Shown here piece by piece: positions 13,746 through 17,329 of a stretch of 17,329 nucleotides of DNA. Each line of letters opens with the position of its first letter. Position 1 is the stretch's first letter. This DNA is from Kiritimatiellia bacterium (lineage in GTDB: Bacteria > Verrucomicrobiota > Kiritimatiellia > RFP12 > UBA1067). A program made the position numbers and the translations under genes. The stretch covers positions 1 through 17,329 of the forward strand of contig CAAFYT010000005.1 of NCBI GenBank assembly GCA_900767325.1, given 5' to 3'. Below the pieces are notes generated by a model that was not told where the DNA came from, ran no database searches, and was given only the letters and a program-made list of their open reading frames with translations.

Positions 13746-14696
13746 TTACTTGGCTCCAAAAGGTTTCGGCTGCGTCCAACGATTGACGAGGGGGCAGACG
13801 GCGTTCATAATGAGGATGGCGAAGCTGCAGCCCTCGGGGTACGAGCCGAATTCGCGGATCAGCATGCAGAGGAGTCCGCAGCCAAAGCCGAAGACGATCT
13901 TGCCGAGCGAGGTCGTCGGACTCGTCACGTAGTCCGTCGCCATGAAGCACGCGCCGATCATCACGCCGCCCGTCAGGATCTCGACATGCACCGGAGCGCG
14001 GCCCGAAACGAGCGCATAAAGGGCGACCGTTCCGAGGAACGCCACTGGGATATGCCAGGTTATGACCTTGCGGCAGAGCAGATACACCGCGCCCAGCAGG
14101 AGCGCGATCGCCGAAACCTCGCCGATGCACCCCGGCATTTCGCCGGTCAGCAGCTTCGCGAGTTCCGGAATCTGCGACAAATCGCCCGCCTTGACGAACG
14201 CAAGCGGCGTGGCGCAAGTCATCGCCTCCGGCGCGCGCCACCAAAACGGCTTAAGCCAAGTCGTCATCGGGCCGGTGAAACTGATGAGCATGAACGCGCG
14301 CGCGGCGAGCGCGGGGTTGAACGGATTCATGCCGAGCCCACCGAAAACCTGCTTCACGATGAAGATCGCGAAGACCGAGCCGACCACGGCCATCCAGAGC
14401 GGAAGACCCGCGGGAAGGTTCAGCGCCAGAAGAAGCCCCGTCACGACCGCCGAAAGATCGCCAAGCGTGCTTTCACGCCGCATCGCGAGACGGCAGAGCG
14501 CCTCGGTGACGAGACAGGTCGAAACGCATGTCGCGATCGTCCACACCGCCGGCAGCCCGAAGAACCAAACGCCCGCCGCAGTCGTCGGCAGAAGCGCGAT
14601 GATGACATCCAGCATGATGCGCGAGACGCCGACCGGCGCATGCGCATGCGGACTCGAACTCAAGATGAAATGCTCCTGCGATTCAACCGGTTTCAT
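13746..14696 (-). CDS. rnfD: Rnf complex subunit D
   Basis: Multi-span membrane subunit of Rnf (316 residues), related to NqrB of Na+-NQR, forming part of the ion channel and holding a covalent FMN. Seen: VSRIMLDVIIALLPTT (24-39), a typical RnfD opening; GLGMNPFNPALAARAFMLISF (about 120-140), the conserved core; and EAMTCATPLAFVK, where T163 is the likely FMN-threonine. GGVMIGACFMATDYVTSP (243-260) and IREFGSYPEGCSFAILIMNA (280-299) are also characteristic. About nine to ten hydrophobic segments are expected and seen. The ATG at 14696 overlaps the rnfC stop by one base (TAATG), with AAGGAGG upstream. The longer open frame upstream of this ATG is a shadow in rnfC. Confidence 0.96.
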   Translation of the reverse strand: MKPVESQEHFILSSSPHAHAPVGVSRIMLDVIIALLPTTAAGVWFFGLPAVWTIATCVSTCLVTEALCRLAMRRESTLGDLSAVVTGLLLALNLPAGLPLWMAVVGSVFAIFIVKQVFGGLGMNPFNPALAARAFMLISFTGPMTTWLKPFWWRAPEAMTCATPLAFVKAGDLSQIPELAKLLTGEMPGCIGEVSAIALLLGAVYLLCRKVITWHIPVAFLGTVALYALVSGRAPVHVEILTGGVMIGACFMATDYVTSPTTSLGKIVFGFGCGLLCMLIREFGSYPEGCSFAILIMNAVCPLVNRWTQPKPFGAK

Positions 14697-16066
14697 TATC
14701 TCGCCTCCTTCGCCTTTTGCGCCGCGGCCTTCTCCGCCGCGAGGCGCGCACGAATCGAATTCTTCGCCCGCCGACAGAACTGCACAATCGGACGACGCGA
14801 GGGGCACGAAAACGCGCACGCACCGCACTCGATGCAACTCATGACACGGCAATTCTCGGCGCCCTTGATATCGTCGGCCTCGACCGCCTTGGAGATCTCC
14901 GCTGGATTCAGCCGCATCGGACAGGCGCGCACACACCGCCCGCAGTTGATGCAGGGTCCGCTCGCATACTGGAAGACGCGCTTTTCCGAAAGCAGAAGAA
15001 GCCCCGAGGTCGTCTTGGTCGTCGAGATGTCGAGATTCGGCACGGCAAAGCCCATCATCGTTCCACCCGAAATCACCTTCACGGGCTTTTCGCGCGTACC
15101 ACCGCAAAACGCAACGAGGTCGCGATAGGCGGTTCCGACCGGCGCGAGGATGTTCTTCGGGGAGACGACCGCATCGCCACTCACCGTCGTCACGCGCTCG
15201 ACGAGCGGCAGACCCTTCTCCACCGCATCGGCGATGGCCGCAACCGTGCCGACGTTCTCCACCACGCACCCGACGTCGATCGGCAGCGCCGGCGGCTCGG
15301 GAACGATGCGCCCGACCGTGGCGTAGATCTGGTGTTTCTCGCTCCCCTGCGGATACAGAACCGGCAGCACCACGATCTCGACATTCCCCTCGATGTCGGC
15401 GAACGCCTTCTCCATCGCCGCGATTGCCTCGGGCTTGTTCGCCTCGATGGCGATGCGCACAGCCGAACCGCCCAGAATCTTGCGCATGATCTCGACGCCG
15501 ATGCGGATTCGCTCCGCCTTCTCCAGCATTACGCGATAGTCGGCGGTCAGATACGGCTCGCACTCCGCGCCATTGAGGATGAGGTATTCGCACCGCCGGC
15601 CTGGCGGCGGATTGAGCTTCACGGCGGTTGGAAAGCCCGCGCCACCCATACCGCAGATGCCGGCTTCCTCGATGCGCTTGAGCAACTCCTCGCGCGATGC
15701 ACTGCGCCAATCGAGCGGCGGCAGCGTCTCGCCCTCGGCGCTCGACTGATCGACCGTCAGGATCACCGTATCGGCCAGGCCGCCCGCGGGGCCGAGGCGC
15801 TTCTCGATCGCCTTGACCGTACCCGAGGCCGAGGCGCGCACCGCAACCGAGATGAACCCGTTCTTCTCACCGATCAGCTGCCCCTTGCGCACCTGATCGC
15901 CGACCTTCACCACGCACTTCGCGGGCGCGCCGAGATGCTGGCTCATCGAGATCGCCAGTTCCACCGGCAACGGCAGCCGCTCGATCGCCGCTTCGCGCGC
16001 GAGCTCCTTGTTGTAGACCGGATGAACTCCGCCGTGAAACCTAAAACGACTCCTGGTTGTCTTCAT
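14696..16066 (-). CDS. rnfC: Rnf complex subunit C
   Basis: Cytoplasmic NADH-binding subunit of the Rnf complex (456 residues). Seen: the opening RFHGGVHPVYNKE (9-21); a lipoyl-like barrel (about 50-105) with KVGDQVRKGQLIG; the Gly-rich NADH/FMN site GMGGAGFPTAVKL (139-151) and LNGAECEPYLTADYRVM (164-180) as in NuoF; a SLBB-like segment; and two ferredoxin sites, C372-C375-C378-C382 (CINCGRCVRACP) and C411-C414-C417-C421 (CIECGACAFSCP). The short Ala- and Lys-rich tail (442-456) is much shorter than in proteobacterial RnfC. The ATG at 16066 is chosen because it gives the family N-terminus; the frame stays open further upstream inside rnfB. The gap to rnfB is 5 bases. Confidence 0.97.
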   Translation of the reverse strand: MKTTRSRFRFHGGVHPVYNKELAREAAIERLPLPVELAISMSQHLGAPAKCVVKVGDQVRKGQLIGEKNGFISVAVRASASGTVKAIEKRLGPAGGLADTVILTVDQSSAEGETLPPLDWRSASREELLKRIEEAGICGMGGAGFPTAVKLNPPPGRRCEYLILNGAECEPYLTADYRVMLEKAERIRIGVEIMRKILGGSAVRIAIEANKPEAIAAMEKAFADIEGNVEIVVLPVLYPQGSEKHQIYATVGRIVPEPPALPIDVGCVVENVGTVAAIADAVEKGLPLVERVTTVSGDAVVSPKNILAPVGTAYRDLVAFCGGTREKPVKVISGGTMMGFAVPNLDISTTKTTSGLLLLSEKRVFQYASGPCINCGRCVRACPMRLNPAEISKAVEADDIKGAENCRVMSCIECGACAFSCPSRRPIVQFCRRAKNSIRARLAAEKAAAQKAKEAR

Positions 16067-16071
16067 GGCTC

Positions 16072-16881
16072 TCAATTCCCCGTTTCGAAGTGTGGATCGA
16101 CTGCGATGCACTTGGCGGGGCACTTCGCCGCAAGCTGCTCGTCAATCGGCGGATTCAAGTAGTTCACCTTCGCGAGAAAGCCCTCGAACGTGAAATGCCC
16201 CGCTTCCTTGCCGCCGGAATTCCTTTCGCACAGGCGGCACCCGATGCACCCGACGCCACAGACCTTGCGAACCTCCGGTCCGCGCACGGGATTCGCGCAG
16301 AGCACGTGGATCGTCGCCGAGGCCGGAACAAGCTCGATCAAGTGGCGCGGACAGACCTTGACGCACTTGCCACAGCCGATGCACAGGCGCTTGTCGACCC
16401 TGGCGAGTCCGTCCGCAATCGAAATCGCGCCCTTGGGGCAGACATTCGCGCACGCCCCATAGCCGAGGCACCCGTATCGACAGCCCTTGTCGCCGCCCGC
16501 CGTGGACGCGGCAACGGCACAATCGCAGATTCCGTTGTAGTCGCCGATCCGCACCGCCTCCGACCGCGAACCGCGGCACCTGACGAGCGCGACGCGCTTC
16601 TCGGTCGCCGTCGCCGCGACTCCGAGAATCCGCGCGATCTCCGCCGCGCACGCCTCCCCGCCTGCCGCGCACGCGCCGTTCGGCGCCGTACCCGCGACAA
16701 GGGCTCGCGCGTAGCCATCGCAACCCGCGAATCCGCACCCGCCGCAATTCGCGCCGGGCAGGGCCGCCGTCACCATGCCGATGCGCGGATCCTCGCGCAC
16801 CGAGAGATACCGATCGGCGATCGCCAGCACGACCGCCGCCACAAGCCCGATTCCCGCTATGATGATAATCGCCGTTGCCAT
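16072..16881 (-). CDS. rnfB: Rnf complex subunit B, ferredoxin-type electron entry subunit
   Basis: RnfB (269 residues) takes electrons from reduced ferredoxin. Seen: an N-terminal membrane helix (4-22); the four-Cys iron-sulfur domain C46-C49-C54 with C71 (NCGGCGFAGC); and a Cys-rich region with C134, C138, C144, C148 (GCRYGCLGYGACANVCP). A classical ferredoxin site follows at C167, C170, C173, C177. This extended layout is like clostridial and Bacteroidetes RnfB. Further on GCIGCRLCERNS lacks the usual fourth Cys (S222), and only C254 and C258 remain of the last site. The ATG at 16881 follows GAGGCGATC. Both flanking genes are Rnf subunits, so the assignment is secure; the number of clusters is uncertain. 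Confidence 0.96.
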   Translation of the reverse strand: MATAIIIIAGIGLVAAVVLAIADRYLSVREDPRIGMVTAALPGANCGGCGFAGCDGYARALVAGTAPNGACAAGGEACAAEIARILGVAATATEKRVALVRCRGSRSEAVRIGDYNGICDCAVAASTAGGDKGCRYGCLGYGACANVCPKGAISIADGLARVDKRLCIGCGKCVKVCPRHLIELVPASATIHVLCANPVRGPEVRKVCGVGCIGCRLCERNSGGKEAGHFTFEGFLAKVNYLNPPIDEQLAAKCPAKCIAVDPHFETGN

Positions 16882-16893
16882 TGATCGCCTCGC

Positions 16894-17329
16894 TTAGTAG
16901 GGAAGTTTCACCATGCCGCCGAAGCCCATGAACGCCAGGGACACGAGCCCGGCGGTGACAAGCGCCACCGCGATTCCCCGGAACGCACGCGGCGGATCGG
17001 CATGCGCGAGCCGTTCGCGGATGCCCGAGAAGATGATGAGCGCGAAACCGAAGCCGATCGCCGCCGCGAACGAGAAGAACACCGATTCGAAGAATCCCGT
17101 GCCCTGCTTGCAGTTGATCTCCGCTACGCCCAGCACCGCGCAGTTCGTCGTGATGAGCGGCAGGAAGATGCCCAGCGCCGCATGAAGCGGCGGCAGGAAG
17201 CGCTTCATCGCGATGTCGATGAACTGCACCAGCGCCGCGATGACTAGAATGAACGCCAGCGTATGGATGTAGCCGAGTCCGTTCGGCTGCAGAAGCCAGT
17301 GGTCGATGCACCAGGTGACGGCCGCCGCG
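16894..17329 (-). CDS. rnfA: Rnf complex subunit A, 5' end outside window
   Basis: Membrane subunit of Rnf; with RnfE it forms the inverted-topology pair that holds an iron-sulfur cluster in the membrane. The visible 144 codons are the C-terminal three quarters of a protein usually about 190 residues long; the start lies beyond the right edge. Seen: GYIHTLAFILVIAALVQFIDI, then LGIFLPLITTNCAVLGVAE, the hallmark RnfA segment with the ligand Cys, then FFSFAAAIGFGFALIIFSGIRERL and a final hydrophobic segment ending MGFGGMV. TTNCAVLG separates it from RnfE, which usually has an IVVNC-type version. The gap to rnfB is 12 bases. Confidence 0.95.
   Translation of the reverse strand, partial: AAAVTWCIDHWLLQPNGLGYIHTLAFILVIAALVQFIDIAMKRFLPPLHAALGIFLPLITTNCAVLGVAEINCKQGTGFFESVFFSFAAAIGFGFALIIFSGIRERLAHADPPRAFRGIAVALVTAGLVSLAFMGFGGMVKLPY

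Noticed and set aside
12371..13786. Plus-strand open frame of 471 codons opposite the acyltransferase and rnfG
   Set aside because: Shadow composition and no recognisable motifs; the minus strand encodes clear proteins throughout.
16072..16260. Frameshift at the end of rnfB to explain missing Cys ligands
   Set aside because: The frame remains coherent to a natural stop 5 bases before rnfC, and the end (KCPAKCIAVD) still resembles the family.
16894..17329. The partial right-edge gene as rnfE
   Set aside because: LPLITTNCAVLGVAE is the RnfA version of this segment, and the next gene is rnfB, as after rnfA.
1..17329. tRNA, rRNA, riboswitch, CRISPR array or insertion sequence
   Set aside because: None seen; nearly every base is coding and no direct-repeat array or transposase motif appears.

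Overview
All seventeen genes I can support lie on the minus strand, so transcription runs from high to low coordinates and the window is best read from its right edge. Gaps are very small (many junctions are ATGA, GTGA, TAATG or TGATG overlaps) and no stretch longer than about 60 bases lacks a gene. The DNA is GC-rich. The gene set implies a Gram-negative cell with an outer membrane and a lipid A-like lipid (LptA-like protein, LpxL-family acyltransferase, outer membrane protein ending in Phe), phosphatidylethanolamine synthesis, and an anaerobic energy metabolism based on the Rnf complex. The eukaryote-like UDP-sugar pyrophosphorylase, a DUF3127 protein and the surface-repeat protein suggest a PVC-group bacterium, perhaps Kiritimatiellae/Verrucomicrobiota. 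That placement is inference; no rRNA or marker comparison was possible.

Right third (17329 to 13286): rnfA (partial), rnfB, rnfC, rnfD and rnfG form one operon for a ferredoxin:NAD+ oxidoreductase ion pump. rnfE is not seen and may lie beyond the edge upstream of rnfA. rnfG is unusually short and RnfB has lost C-terminal iron-sulfur ligands.

Middle (13285 to 7505): an LpxL-family acyltransferase whose HX4(D/E) motif carries Tyr at the acidic position, a UAP1-like UDP-sugar pyrophosphorylase, and rsmB continue the tight series. A promoter overlapping the rsmB stop codon then drives a small OB-fold DUF3127 protein with an SSB-like acidic tail, followed by prmC and a split CHR (chromate-type) transporter pair.

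Left part (7450 to 1): an LptA-like gene with an extended -10 so close to its start that the mRNA may be leaderless, then topA, whose zinc ribbons are replaced by three copies of a novel-looking repeat, and xerC. A second promoter drives infC, which appears to start at a rare AUC codon, then psd and pssA for phosphatidylethanolamine. A third promoter, whose -10 contains the pssA stop, drives a secreted protein made of a 15-16 residue repeat, coupled to parB (partial).

The most unusual points are the TopA C-terminal repeats, the AUC start of infC, the repeat-built surface protein upstream of parB, the SSB-tailed DUF3127 protein, and the compact or ligand-poor Rnf subunits. I found no mobile element, CRISPR array, rRNA or tRNA.
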